Shown: piece after piece, positions 8,746-17,872 of the stretch
Layout: every line of letters begins with the position of its first letter
How positions within the stretch are numbered: position 1 is the first letter of the stretch
Source: Flavobacterium limicola
GTDB lineage: Bacteria > Bacteroidota > Bacteroidia > Flavobacteriales > Flavobacteriaceae
DNA length: 64,000 bases
Reading direction: 5' to 3'
Assembly (NCBI RefSeq): GCF_003634755.1
Contig: NZ_RBXA01000001.1
Span: 248,001 to 312,000, forward strand
Notes under the pieces: generated by a model
What the model was told of the DNA's origin: nothing
The model's database searches: none
What the model saw: only the letters and a program-made list of their open reading frames with translations
Made by a program: the position numbers and the translations under genes

Positions 8746-9441
8746 AATGTAAAATATAACCCCAATATTCAATGCTTTCATGTTAATAGATTCATCATTG
8801 ATTTTTGCAGATTTAAACAATGAATTCAATCCATAATAAACGTACACATTTACCGTATTATAGCCTGATGATATATAAGCCCCATACTGTAATTTATTAA
8901 AATCTTTATTCCCAGAAACAATGACTTTGTCCTGACCGTTATTGTAAATAGATCTGTCATAAATTAAATAACTGAACTTCATTCCTCCATAAATTCTCCA
9001 AAATTTATGACTTCCATAAGTGGATGTTCTCCATCTAAACTCAATAGGAACATCAACTAATAATTGAGAAAACTTATTTTTATCATACTCCGTTTCGGAA
9101 TCGATGAAAGTATAAACCGGATTTTCAGCCGATGATGAAATAGCAAGATTCTGATTATAATTATTATAGGTTAAACCGATACCGGATGCTATTGCGATAG
9201 TTCTATTTTTATTGATGGGCATATCTCTTAAAAAACCCAATGATAAACCCGAAGAAAATTTACTTTGGGACAACCCCGACGGCTTATGCATCAATGTATT
9301 ATAGGTTATTGAAAAATAAAACTGATCTTCTCGATACAAGGAGTCAACTTTCATAACGAGAGTATCTTGAGTTGTTGTATTTTCTTGGGAAAAAACAGTA
9401 GCAACCATTAGCATTAGAAAACAACTAAGAAAAATTCGCAT
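8740..9441 (-). CDS. PorT-family outer membrane beta-barrel protein
   Basis: 233 residues with a signal peptide (MRIFLSCFLMLMVATVFSQ). The rest alternates short amphipathic strands with turns, including SSGLSLGFLRDMPINKNR, LLVDVPIEFRWRTST and YGAYISSGYNTVNVYVYYGL, and ends in an aromatic/hydrophobic C-terminus (IGVIFYIL) as expected for an outer-membrane barrel. Length and pattern fit the PorT family, whose founding member takes part in type IX secretion; a specific T9SS role cannot be read from sequence. A TATATTTG box on the minus strand (9521-9514) probably drives it with a leader of about 70 bases. It converges on the upstream membrane gene with a six-base overlap. Confidence 0.75.
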   Translation of the reverse strand: MRIFLSCFLMLMVATVFSQENTTTQDTLVMKVDSLYREDQFYFSITYNTLMHKPSGLSQSKFSSGLSLGFLRDMPINKNRTIAIASGIGLTYNNYNQNLAISSSAENPVYTFIDSETEYDKNKFSQLLVDVPIEFRWRTSTYGSHKFWRIYGGMKFSYLIYDRSIYNNGQDKVIVSGNKDFNKLQYGAYISSGYNTVNVYVYYGLNSLFKSAKINDESINMKALNIGVIFYIL

Positions 9442-9833
9442 ATTTTTTTGGATTTAAATTGTTTAATGGTCGTTCAAAACACATTTCAGGTTTCAATTTT
9501 CATTATAAAGCTACAAATATACCATTTTGATGCTTTTTTGATAAGTAATAACAACAAATAATACGTTTTGAAACTACAGTACTGAAAACTGTTACAGATT
9601 CCAATTAATAAACTTTTTTACTTGACAATTCGTATTGGGTAACTACTATTTATTTACAAAAAATAAATGCATTATTCCGCCACAGATTTACGGATTTTTT
9701 AATAGCAAAATTAGTAACAACTGCATTGATCCCAAAAAGGGCGGGTCACAAAGAAAGTAATGCTTGGCATTTCATGCATGACACTTTTTTGTTTTATACC
9801 CTTAGAAAAACTAAAAAGTTTGCGGCGCTATAA
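9442..9833. other. Intergenic stretch with no recognised gene
   Basis: Apart from the promoter box of the barrel gene (9514-9521), this AT-rich segment shows no coding frame or clear RNA structure. It contains CCACAGATTTACGGATTT (about 9681-9698), which resembles a short phrase I associate with spacer DNA in this group. Nothing functional is claimed. Confidence 0.5.
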
Positions 9834-9864
9834 AACAAAAAATGCTCCCCTTTCAGGAAGCATT
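9834..9864 (-). terminator. Terminator after tRNA-Ser
   Basis: AATGCT (9841-9846) pairs with AGCATT (9859-9864), extended by CC/GG across a bulge. On the minus strand it is followed by a T-rich tail, 12 bases beyond the tRNA 3' end. Confidence 0.8.
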
Positions 9865-9875
9865 ATTTTTTTTTG

Positions 9876-9962
9876 CAGAGAGGATGGGATTCGAACCCAC
9901 GATGCAGTTACCCACATACTAGCTTTCCAGGCTAGCTCCTTCAACCACTCGGACACCTCTCT
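9876..9962 (-). tRNA. tRNA-Ser (anticodon GGA)
   Basis: The minus strand folds as a class II tRNA of 87 bases. The acceptor stem is AGAGAGG/CCTCTCT with discriminator G. The anticodon arm CTAGC-CTGGAAA-GCTAG exposes GGA, reading UCC/UCU serine codons. A long variable arm follows (TATGTGGGTAACTGCAT), then a T arm with GGTTCGAATCC. CCA is not encoded. Confidence 0.95.
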
Positions 9963-10023
9963 ATTTCATTTGAGGTTGCAAATAACAATAAAAAAAATGA
10001 GTTAGAAAAGTAAAATCTAACTA

Positions 10024-11052
10024 TTATGCTATTTCACCTCGCAAACCAGTTTCAAAAATAGTTTTAAAGTCTTTTTGATCTATTTTTTGGCCTAACAAAT
10101 ACATTAATTTAGTGATTGCAGCTTCAGTTGTAATATCCTTTCCGGAAATCACTCCAATTTCCTTCATTCCTGTACTGGTCTCATATTGCCCCATACTCAC
10201 GCTTCCACCTGCGCATTGAGTAACATTGACAATGTATAAACCTGAGGTAATTGCTTTTCTTAATAGGTTTAAAAACCAATCTTCCGTAGGAGCATTTCCA
10301 GCTCCGTACGTTTCTAAAACAATTCCTTTAAGATTTGGAATATTTAAAATAGCGGCTAAAACAGCTTCGCTAATCCCTGGAAACATTTTTATAATCGCAA
10401 CGTTGTTATCCAAGTTTTTATGAACCTTGAATTCTTTATTTTCGTTTTTAGGCAGGAATAACTCGGAGTTTAATTTTAAATGCACGCCAGACTCCACCAA
10501 TTCAGGATAATTTGGTGAGGTAAATGCTTTAAAATGTTCCGCATTAATCTTTGTGGTTCTATTGCCTCTATATAATTTATATTCAAAATAAAGACACACT
10601 TCGCTGATAACTGGTTCATCATTGTTTCGCAAAGATGCAATTTGAATAGCAGTAATTAAGTTTTCTTTAGCATCGGTACGTAAATCCCCTATTGGTAATT
10701 GAGATCCGGTAAAAATCACGGGTTTCGATAAATTCTCGAGCATAAAACTCAACGCCGATGCCGAATATGACATGGTATCGGATCCATGAAGCACCACAAA
10801 TCCGTCAAATGAAGTGTAGTTATCCTCAATAATGGTTGCCATTTTAGCCCATTCTTCAGGATTCATATTCGAGGAATCAATTGGATTTTCGAAAGAAATG
10901 GTTTCGATTTCACAATCCAATTGTTTCAATTCTGGAATGCGTTGTAATAATTTACTAAAATTGAAAGCTTTGAGCGCTCCCGTCTCAAAATCTTTTCTCA
11001 TACCGATGGTTCCGCCAGTATAGATTAAAAGTATTTTGGCTTTATACAACAT
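10024..11052 (-). CDS. ansA: Type I (cytoplasmic) L-asparaginase
   Basis: 342 residues. It hydrolyses asparagine to aspartate and ammonia. The first catalytic threonine is in YTGGTIGM (11-18), and the second set is in HGSDTM (89-94); the substrate-side lysine region (TDAKENLITAIQ) and the C-terminal allosteric-type segment CAGGSVSMGQYETS are also present. There is no signal peptide, which fits the cytoplasmic type I class. It is the last gene of a tatD, acyltransferase, ansA operon, and its start codon lies inside the end of the acyltransferase gene (11-base overlap), suggesting translational coupling. Confidence 0.95.
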   Translation of the reverse strand: MLYKAKILLIYTGGTIGMRKDFETGALKAFNFSKLLQRIPELKQLDCEIETISFENPIDSSNMNPEEWAKMATIIEDNYTSFDGFVVLHGSDTMSYSASALSFMLENLSKPVIFTGSQLPIGDLRTDAKENLITAIQIASLRNNDEPVISEVCLYFEYKLYRGNRTTKINAEHFKAFTSPNYPELVESGVHLKLNSELFLPKNENKEFKVHKNLDNNVAIIKMFPGISEAVLAAILNIPNLKGIVLETYGAGNAPTEDWFLNLLRKAITSGLYIVNVTQCAGGSVSMGQYETSTGMKEIGVISGKDITTEAAITKLMYLLGQKIDQKDFKTIFETGLRGEIA

Positions 11053-12178
11053 CGTGATATTTTAATTTATTCACAACCGGATTAGCATACATCGCTAGAA
11101 AACCGTCTAAGGCAACAGGATTGTCATGATCAATTCGCATTTCAAGTCTGCGCTCGAATAATGATTTTTCATTTTCGGTATACAAATGTGAGAAACGATT
11201 AGTCTTATTTACAATATCAAAGGCGATGAAATTTGTTGGCCACAATTTATAATTGCTCAATATGGCATCGTCAATGACTTGTGCCAAAGCAACAATTTGC
11301 TTATTGGAACTGTCATTTTCAGTTTTGATGGCTTCAATTTCTGTATCTAAAACTTTGCCTACATGAATGTGGATTCTTTTCTTTTGTCCCAAAGCACCGC
11401 TAAGAATCGTCATGAAATCTTCATTTTTCTCTTTAACGTATACTTCATTGTTGGCTTCAGCCATTAATTGAGGCATTTTCAAAGCGTCAGTAGGATCGTA
11501 TTCATAAGAAATAGAAACGGGTACAATTTTTATCTTTTTGAAATAATCCATCAGGTTTTTTTCATCAGAACCCATTCCAAGCATTTTCAAAACACCAGGA
11601 TTGGTCTCATCATTACCGTCTTTTGTTCTTCCTTCGCGTTGCGCAATCCAAACGGAACGGTTTTCATGCAGCAATAAATTCCCAATATATTCTGCCAATA
11701 GCTTTGAACTTTGCAGCATTTCCCTTGGCGTTAAGCCACGTTGCACCAGAAAGTTCCGGTTCAGTTTTGCTAATGTATTCAAAAAAGCTTTTTTGACTAA
11801 ATTATCGCCAATCGCTGAAGCAGTCATCACTAAACCATGCTCAAACAAAGCCGTATTCAACAACGTTGTGTCTAAAAGAATATCGCGATGATTGGATATA
11901 AATAAGTAAGAAGTATTGGGTTCTAAGTTTTCAAAACCGGAAGTGGTCAATCCTTCAGAGCTTTTCTCGAGCACTTTTTGTACCGATTTGTAAATGAAAT
12001 TACACTGAAAATCACGAATAGAATGCGTTTTGCGAAGTTGTTCTTTCCAAACTTCATCCGCAACATCCGGGAAAGTAAAATTCATCAATGCTTTCATCAT
12101 GGGATGATTAACTACATTATGAAGTGCTTCGTTTATTTCGGAATCATAAAATGGCCGAATAGCATCAAATTTCTGCAT
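11042..12178 (-). CDS. PlsC-like 1-acyl-glycerol-3-phosphate acyltransferase family protein
   Basis: 378 residues from ATG at 12178 (MQKFDAIRPFYDSEI); an ATG nine codons upstream is possible. The acyltransferase motif NHRDILLD (96-103) fits NHxxxxD, and a second block containing WIAQREGRTKDGND matches the glycerophosphate-binding region of the family. No clear membrane anchor is seen, and the protein is longer than typical PlsC (about 240), so it may act on a lipid other than lysophosphatidate. It lies between tatD and ansA on the same strand, overlapping ansA by 11 bases. Confidence 0.88.
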   Translation of the reverse strand: MQKFDAIRPFYDSEINEALHNVVNHPMMKALMNFTFPDVADEVWKEQLRKTHSIRDFQCNFIYKSVQKVLEKSSEGLTTSGFENLEPNTSYLFISNHRDILLDTTLLNTALFEHGLVMTASAIGDNLVKKAFLNTLAKLNRNFLVQRGLTPREMLQSSKLLAEYIGNLLLHENRSVWIAQREGRTKDGNDETNPGVLKMLGMGSDEKNLMDYFKKIKIVPVSISYEYDPTDALKMPQLMAEANNEVYVKEKNEDFMTILSGALGQKKRIHIHVGKVLDTEIEAIKTENDSSNKQIVALAQVIDDAILSNYKLWPTNFIAFDIVNKTNRFSHLYTENEKSLFERRLEMRIDHDNPVALDGFLAMYANPVVNKLKYHDVV

Positions 12179-12243
12179 TTTGGTTCTCAATTTTTGTGTG
12201 GGCAAATGAACAAAAAAAATATCAAAATAAGGTAAATTCTACT

Positions 12244-13023
12244 TTAAATCCCAAAAATAGCTTTAGAATTCTCTGTGGTGACCGCCGCAATTTCATTTGC
12301 CGAAAGGCTATAAATTTGCGCTAACTTATCCACTACATTAACGATGTAACTACTTTCGTTTCTTTTACCTCGAAAAGGAACTGGGGCTAAATAAGGAGAA
12401 TCTGTTTCCAGAACTATGTGTTTTAGGTCTATTTGGTTCAGAAACTGGTCGATTTTTCCGTTTTTAAAAGTCGCTACACCGCCTATTCCTAACTTCATGT
12501 TATACGAAATCGCTTGCAAAGCTTGCTCATAAGTTCCTGTGAAACAATGAAAAATACCAAATAATTCAGGTGATTTTTCTTCCTCCAAAATTTCAAAGAT
12601 TTCATCAAAAGCTTCCCGGCAATGAATCACAATAGGCAATTTGTACTGTTTCGCTAATTGTATTTGCCTTTTGAAAGCGATTTGTTGCTGTGGCAAATGG
12701 GTTTTGTCCCAATACAAATCGATTCCTATTTCGCCAACCGCATAGAATTTTCTTTTGGCCAATTCATTTTCCACATGTTGTAATTCCTCAACAAAATTGT
12801 CTTTTACATACGTTGGATGCAATCCCATCATCAAAAAAACATTTTCAGGATGATTTCTCTCCAATTCATACATTGCTTCCGTGCAAGTAGAATCGATTGC
12901 GGGAATAAAAAAACGCGAAACACCAGCATCAATAGCGCGTTGTATCATTTCGTTTCTATCTTGATCAAATTCCTCTGAGTATAAATGGGTGTGCGTATCG
13001 GTAATTGTACTATTTGTTTCCAA
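12244..13023 (-). CDS. tatD: TatD-family metal-dependent hydrolase (DNase)
   Basis: 259 residues. The TIM-barrel metal ligands of the family are all visible: THTHLYSEEFD (HxH at 11-13), GEIGIDLYWD (Glu98), IHCREAFDE, IFHCFTGTYEQA and ETDSPYLAPVPFRGKRNES. Members are magnesium-dependent 3'-5' exonucleases with roles in DNA repair or turnover. A minus-strand TAATTTTG box (13049-13042) sits 18 bases upstream and probably drives the three-gene operon ending in ansA. Confidence 0.95.
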   Translation of the reverse strand: METNSTITDTHTHLYSEEFDQDRNEMIQRAIDAGVSRFFIPAIDSTCTEAMYELERNHPENVFLMMGLHPTYVKDNFVEELQHVENELAKRKFYAVGEIGIDLYWDKTHLPQQQIAFKRQIQLAKQYKLPIVIHCREAFDEIFEILEEEKSPELFGIFHCFTGTYEQALQAISYNMKLGIGGVATFKNGKIDQFLNQIDLKHIVLETDSPYLAPVPFRGKRNESSYIVNVVDKLAQIYSLSANEIAAVTTENSKAIFGI

Positions 13024-13091
13024 GTGTAAAGTTTAAGGGTACAAAATTACAAGAATAAAACTTGTCGAAAAAATGGTTTTAAAAAGATTCG

Positions 13092-13123
13092 TTGGATTCG
13101 TTCCATAACTCCATGTATCTTTG
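13092..13123 (+). promoter_or_regulatory. Promoter of the retropepsin-like gene
   Basis: TTGG (13092-13095), 20 bases, then TATCTTTG (13116-13123) closely fits the Bacteroidota promoter. The predicted leader is about 33 bases and contains CTGAAATAAATTCGG (13141-13155). Confidence 0.6.
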
Positions 13124-13160
13124 TAAAACAGAAAAAATTACTGAAATAAATTCGGCATAA

Positions 13161-13601
13161 ATGAAGAACCTCCACGATATCCTTAAAAAAGAAAACTACA
13201 AAAAAGTAAAATTTAAAATTACTAAAACACAACATCTTTTGATAAAGGCGAAAATCAATGGTGTTTCAGGGAATTTTATTCTGGATACAGGCGCTTCAAA
13301 CAGTTGTGTAGGATTTGAAAGTGTCGATTTGTTTCTCTTGGAAGCAAAAAAATCCAAAACGAAAGCCGCTGGTGCGGGAGCCACCGGAATGTTTACCCAA
13401 CTGGCTTTAAAAAATCAATTGCAGCTTGGTTCTTGGAAGGATTCAAATTTTGAGATTGTTATTTTTGATTTGTCTCATGTAAATGAAGCGCTAACACAGC
13501 ACAAAGCAAAACCGGTCCATGGAATTATAGGTGCTGATATCTTGATGAAAGGAAAAGCGATTGTGGATTATTACAATCATTATCTATATTTGCTGAAATA
13601 A
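13161..13601 (+). CDS. Retropepsin-like aspartic protease (clan AA), single domain
   Basis: 146 residues, no signal peptide or membrane segment, so cytoplasmic. The catalytic motif FILDTGASNSCV places the active DTGAS at 42-46. A glycine-rich flap-like stretch (KAAGAGATGMF) and the hydrophobic-hydrophobic-glycine motif HGIIGADILMKGKAIVDY near the C-terminus complete the retropepsin pattern. One copy of the motif means it must dimerise to form an active site, as retroviral enzymes do. Substrate is unknown. It is divergent from tatD and followed by a terminator shared with the convergent odhB gene, so it stands alone. Confidence 0.85.
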   Translation: MKNLHDILKKENYKKVKFKITKTQHLLIKAKINGVSGNFILDTGASNSCVGFESVDLFLLEAKKSKTKAAGAGATGMFTQLALKNQLQLGSWKDSNFEIVIFDLSHVNEALTQHKAKPVHGIIGADILMKGKAIVDYYNHYLYLLK

Positions 13602-13637
13602 AAAATCCTATTTAGAAAAACTAAACAGGATTTTTTT
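13601..13637. terminator. Bidirectional terminator between the convergent protease and odhB genes
   Basis: AATCCTATTTAG and CTAAACAGGATT form a stem around AAAAA, with an A-run before and a T-run after, serving both strands. Confidence 0.85.
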
Positions 13638-13656
13638 ATATTCTAAAACCTTAAAA

Positions 13657-14895
13657 CTATAGTTCTAAAGCTTTTTTAGGATTGTTATCCATCAATAATT
13701 CCATTGGGTTTTCTAATGCTTCTTTTACAGCTACTAAGAAACCTACAGACTCACGACCATCAATAATTCTGTGGTCATAAGAAAGTGCTACATACATCAT
13801 TGGGTGAATTTCCACTTTTCCGTTTACAGCAATTGGACGATCGATAATGTTGTGCATTCCAAGAATTCCAGATTGTGGAGGATTGATGATTGGTGTACTC
13901 AACATACTTCCAAAAACACCACCGTTAGTAATCGTAAACGTTCCTCCAGTCATATCATCCACTGTGATTTGACCATCACGCGCTTTGATTGCTAATCTTT
14001 TAATATCAGCTTCAACTCCACGGAAAGTCAAATTCTCTGCATTACGAACTACAGGAACCATTAATCCTTTTGGTCCTGAAACTGCAATTGAAATATCGCA
14101 AAAATCGAAAGCAATCTTATGATCACCATCCATCATTGAGTTTACATCTGGGAATAATTTTAACGCTCTAGTTACTGCTTTAGTAAAGAAAGACATGTAT
14201 CCTAAACCAATTCCGCCATGTTTTGCTTTAAATGCATCTTTGTACTCATTACGCAAGGTGTTGATTGGCGTCATGTTTACTTCGTTGAAAGTAGTCAACA
14301 TCGCTGTTTCGTTTTTAGCAGCAACTAATCTCTCAGCCACCTTACGACGCAACATCGATAACTTAGTACGCTCCGATCCACGAGAACCACCTGTAGGCGT
14401 CCCCATTGAAGGCGCTGCATTTACGGCATCATCTTTAGTGATTCTTCCGTCTTTTCCAGTTCCTGTTATAGAAGCTGGCGCTATATTTTTCTCGTCTAAT
14501 ATTTTTCTTGCCGCTGGAGATGGAGTTCCTGAAGCATAAGTCGCTGCTGGAGCTGCTGCTACCGGTGCCGCTTTTGGCGCTTCTGCTTTAACTTCTGCTT
14601 TTGGTGCTTCAACTGTTTTTGTAGCTTCAGCAACTGGCGCATCACCTGATGGTTTTACTCCGTCAGTATCAATGTGACAAACTACTGCTCCTACTGCTAC
14701 TGCATCTCCTTCTTCTGCTTTTAAAGTAATGATTCCGCTTGCTTCTGCTGGCAATTCTAATGTTGCTTTATCAGAATCAACCTCAGCAATTGCTTGGTCT
14801 TTTTCTACATAATCTCCGTCTTTTACCAACCAAGTTGCAATTTCAACTTCCTTTATAGATTCCCCTGGTGATGGGACTTTCATTTCTAAAATCAT
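13657..14895 (-). CDS. odhB: Dihydrolipoyllysine succinyltransferase, E2 of 2-oxoglutarate dehydrogenase
   Basis: 412 residues. It transfers the succinyl group from lipoyl to CoA in the TCA cycle. A single lipoyl domain carries Lys43 in [11 protein letters not shown]; an Ala/Pro/Lys-rich linker (about 78-118) follows; the E3-binding peripheral domain contains [13 protein letters not shown]; the catalytic core ends with [11 protein letters not shown] (His375, Asp379). It lies 82 bases downstream of odhA on the same strand, in an operon without the E3 gene, which must be elsewhere. The spacer between the two can form a hairpin. Confidence 0.96.
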   Translation of the reverse strand: MILEMKVPSPGESIKEVEIATWLVKDGDYVEKDQAIAEVDSDKATLELPAEASGIITLKAEEGDAVAVGAVVCHIDTDGVKPSGDAPVAEATKTVEAPKAEVKAEAPKAAPVAAAPAATYASGTPSPAARKILDEKNIAPASITGTGKDGRITKDDAVNAAPSMGTPTGGSRGSERTKLSMLRRKVAERLVAAKNETAMLTTFNEVNMTPINTLRNEYKDAFKAKHGGIGLGYMSFFTKAVTRALKLFPDVNSMMDGDHKIAFDFCDISIAVSGPKGLMVPVVRNAENLTFRGVEADIKRLAIKARDGQITVDDMTGGTFTITNGGVFGSMLSTPIINPPQSGILGMHNIIDRPIAVNGKVEIHPMMYVALSYDHRIIDGRESVGFLVAVKEALENPMELLMDNNPKKALEL

Positions 14896-14904
14896 CTTTT
14901 TTTT

Positions 14905-14964
14905 GTTTAAGGTTTGAATTGTTTAAAGTTCAAATTCACCCGAGAGCAACTTTAAACCTTAAAC
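14905..14964 (-). repeat. Inverted repeat in the odhA-odhB spacer
   Basis: GTTTAAGGTTT (14905-14915) and AAACCTTAAAC (14954-14964) are perfect inverted repeats of 11 bp; between them lie further GTTTAAAG/CTTTAAAC words. The stem could modulate read-through or protect the odhB message, or be simple filler DNA; no T-run makes it a standard terminator. Confidence 0.5.
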
Positions 14965-14977
14965 TTTAAACTAATTT

Positions 14978-17752
14978 TTATCTGTATAAATTTTTATCAA
15001 AAACCATTCGTAAAGCATCAGCCTGACGGCGTTTTGCTCTTGTATAACTACCAGCTGCTGGAGCTGCGTATGCTTTTAGTGAAGCCAATCTCCATTTTAC
15101 TAAATCGAAATTCATCAACATAAAGCTATATGCTCCCATGTTTTTTGGTTCTTCTTGTGCCCAAACATAATCATCAGCGTTTGGATATTTAGCAATAATT
15201 TCTTTTAATTGTTCCACTGGCAATGGGAATAATTGTTCGATTCTAACAACCGCAACATCATTTCTACCCAGATTTTCTCTTTCGGCGGTGATGTCATAAT
15301 AGAATTTTCCGGTACAAAAAACTAGTGTTTTCACCTCGTCTTTATTCACTGTTTCATCATCGAATGTTTCTTGGAAACTACCTGTTGCAAATTCTTCAAC
15401 TGAAGAAACCACTCTTGGATCACGCAATAAACTCTTTGGTGTAAACACAATAAGCGGTTTACGGAAGGTTGTTTTCATTTGTCTTCTCAACAAGTGAAAG
15501 AAGTTGGCAGGTGTTGTACAATCCGCAACATACATATTATGTCTGGCGCAAAGTTGTAAATAACGCTCCATTCTGGCTGATGAATGTTCAGCTCCTTGTC
15601 CTTCATATCCGTGGGGTAATAATAAAACAATACCGTTCTGGTTGTTCCATTTATCTTCTCCACAAGAAATGTATTGGTCAATCATAATTTGAGCTCCATT
15701 ACTGAAATCTCCAAACTGTGCTTCCCAAATGGTTAGTGTATTTGGGTTTGCCAAAGCATATCCGTAATCAAATCCTAACACTCCATATTCAGACAAAAGA
15801 GAATTGTAAATATTGAATTTTCCGGTTGCACCTTCTAAATTACTCAATAAAGTAACTTCTTCTTCTGAATCTTCCACTTTTACAACGGCGTGACGGTGAG
15901 AGAATGTCCCACGCTCCACATCTTGTCCGGAAATACGAACATCGTATCCTTCTTTTAAAAGTGAACCATACGCTAAATGTTCGGCCATAGCCCAATCCAG
16001 CTTATTCGTTTCGAAAAACATTGTTTTTCTATCGTTGATCAGTTTTTGAATTTTGCTTATGAATTTTTTATCTGTTGGCAAGTTACAAATTACATTTGCT
16101 ACCTCAGTAAGTCCTTCTTTTGGGAAAGTAGTGTCTACTTTTTTAAGCATTTCAACATCAGAAACCTGCTCAAAACCTTTCCACTCATTTTTCATGAACG
16201 GGGTAATAATAGTCAAATCTTTTTTACGGGATTCTTCTAAGTTAATTTCAAGGTTTGATTTGTATTCTTGCTCCAAGCCTTTTACAAAAGTGTTGTCAAT
16301 TACTCCGTCAGCAAGTAATTTCTCCATGTAAATATCTCTTGGATTCTTGTGCTTAGCAATGATTTTATACAATACCGGCTGTGTGAAACGAGGCTCATCA
16401 CCTTCGTTATGTCCGTATTTTCTATATCCTAATAAATCGATGAAAACGTCACGTCCAAATTGCATTCTGAAATCCAAAGCAAATGACATTGCGTGAACAA
16501 CAGCTTCAGCATCATCCGCATTTACGTGCAATACTGGCGAAAGTGTCACTTTAGCAACATCCGTACAATAGGTAGAAGAACGTGCATCAAGGTAATTAGT
16601 AGTAAAACCAACTTGGTTATTGATTACAATATGGATAGTTCCTCCGGTTTTGTAACCGTCCAACTGTGCCATTTGCACAATTTCATAAAGAATTCCCTGA
16701 CCAGCAATTGCGGCATCCCCGTGAACGGCGATTGGCAATACTTTAGAGAAATCGTCTGGGAAATATTTGTCTTGTTTCGCTCTTGTAATTCCTTCGATTA
16801 CTGCACCTACAGTTTCAAGGTGCGAAGGATTTGGAGCCAAATTGATATTGATTTTTTTACCTGTGCTAGTAACTTTATCAGCGGTAAGTCCTAAATGGTA
16901 TTTTACGTCTCCGTCAAAATATTCCTGGTCATAATCCTTACCATCAAACTCTCCAAAAATGTCCTGGGTTGATTTGCCAAAAATATTTGCCAAAACATTC
17001 AAACGGCCACGGTGTGCCATTCCCATAACAAATTGCTCTACTCCTTTTTCGGCTGCTTTTTCAATTAAAGCATCCAAAGCCGGTATGATTGATTCTCCAC
17101 CTTCAAGAGAAAAACGTTTTTGACCTACATATTTAGTATGCAAAAAGTTTTCAAAAGAAACAGCTTGGTTTAATTTATTCAGAATCGATTTCTTTTCTTC
17201 CAAAGAAAATTTAGGTTGGTTGTCATTATAACCTAATTTTTTCTGAATCCACTCTACCACTTCCGGTTTACGGATATACATATACTCCACCCCAATGTGC
17301 TGGCAATATATAGTATCTAGGTGTGTGATGATTTCCTGAAGCGTACAAGGCTGAATATTAATCACCTTAGCGGCATCAAAAACAGTATTCAAATCTGCTG
17401 ACGAAAGTCCGAAATTCGTGATTTCTAATGTTGGCGATGTTGTACGTCTTTCTCGAACCGGATTTGTTTTAGTGAACAAATGACCGCGAGAACGATATCC
17501 ATCTATTAGCTTTAATACGTTGAATTCTTTTTGAAGCTTTTCAGAGACCAAACTTACATCCGTATTATTAGAGGCAAAATTTGCTATTTGTTCAACAGGG
17601 TTTTCCTCATTGTAAGTCGTCATTCCAAAGTCGAAACCCTGAAAAAAACTTCTCCAACTTGGCTCTACGCTATCTGGATTCTCTAAATATTGATCGTATA
17701 ATTGTGCGAAAAATTCTGTGTGTGCTGCGTTTAAAAATGAAAACCTATCCAT
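14978..17752 (-). CDS. odhA: 2-oxoglutarate dehydrogenase E1 component
   Basis: 924 residues, usual length. This thiamine-diphosphate enzyme decarboxylates 2-oxoglutarate and passes the succinyl group to OdhB. Seen in the sequence: the N-terminal E2-binding helix (SFLNAAHTEFFAQLYDQYLE), FVMGMAHRGRLNVLAN, the thiamine-diphosphate-binding region around HGDAAIAGQGILYE, IVINNQVGFTTN, and the transketolase C-terminal half with ISGQDVERGTFSHRHAV and LPHGYEGQGAEHSSAR. A minus-strand TACTTTTG (17800-17793) is the likely promoter of odhA-odhB, with a leader of about 37 bases. Confidence 0.97.
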   Translation of the reverse strand: MDRFSFLNAAHTEFFAQLYDQYLENPDSVEPSWRSFFQGFDFGMTTYNEENPVEQIANFASNNTDVSLVSEKLQKEFNVLKLIDGYRSRGHLFTKTNPVRERRTTSPTLEITNFGLSSADLNTVFDAAKVINIQPCTLQEIITHLDTIYCQHIGVEYMYIRKPEVVEWIQKKLGYNDNQPKFSLEEKKSILNKLNQAVSFENFLHTKYVGQKRFSLEGGESIIPALDALIEKAAEKGVEQFVMGMAHRGRLNVLANIFGKSTQDIFGEFDGKDYDQEYFDGDVKYHLGLTADKVTSTGKKININLAPNPSHLETVGAVIEGITRAKQDKYFPDDFSKVLPIAVHGDAAIAGQGILYEIVQMAQLDGYKTGGTIHIVINNQVGFTTNYLDARSSTYCTDVAKVTLSPVLHVNADDAEAVVHAMSFALDFRMQFGRDVFIDLLGYRKYGHNEGDEPRFTQPVLYKIIAKHKNPRDIYMEKLLADGVIDNTFVKGLEQEYKSNLEINLEESRKKDLTIITPFMKNEWKGFEQVSDVEMLKKVDTTFPKEGLTEVANVICNLPTDKKFISKIQKLINDRKTMFFETNKLDWAMAEHLAYGSLLKEGYDVRISGQDVERGTFSHRHAVVKVEDSEEEVTLLSNLEGATGKFNIYNSLLSEYGVLGFDYGYALANPNTLTIWEAQFGDFSNGAQIMIDQYISCGEDKWNNQNGIVLLLPHGYEGQGAEHSSARMERYLQLCARHNMYVADCTTPANFFHLLRRQMKTTFRKPLIVFTPKSLLRDPRVVSSVEEFATGSFQETFDDETVNKDEVKTLVFCTGKFYYDITAERENLGRNDVAVVRIEQLFPLPVEQLKEIIAKYPNADDYVWAQEEPKNMGAYSFMLMNFDLVKWRLASLKAYAAPAAGSYTRAKRRQADALRMVFDKNLYR

Positions 17753-17872
17753 AATATTTAGTGAATATACCTTTTTTGTTAAAATAGTTTGGCAAAAGTA
17801 CGATAATACAATAAATTTATAATTTATTTTAAGATACTTTTACATTGAATATTGTTAAAAAACCAAAAACTT

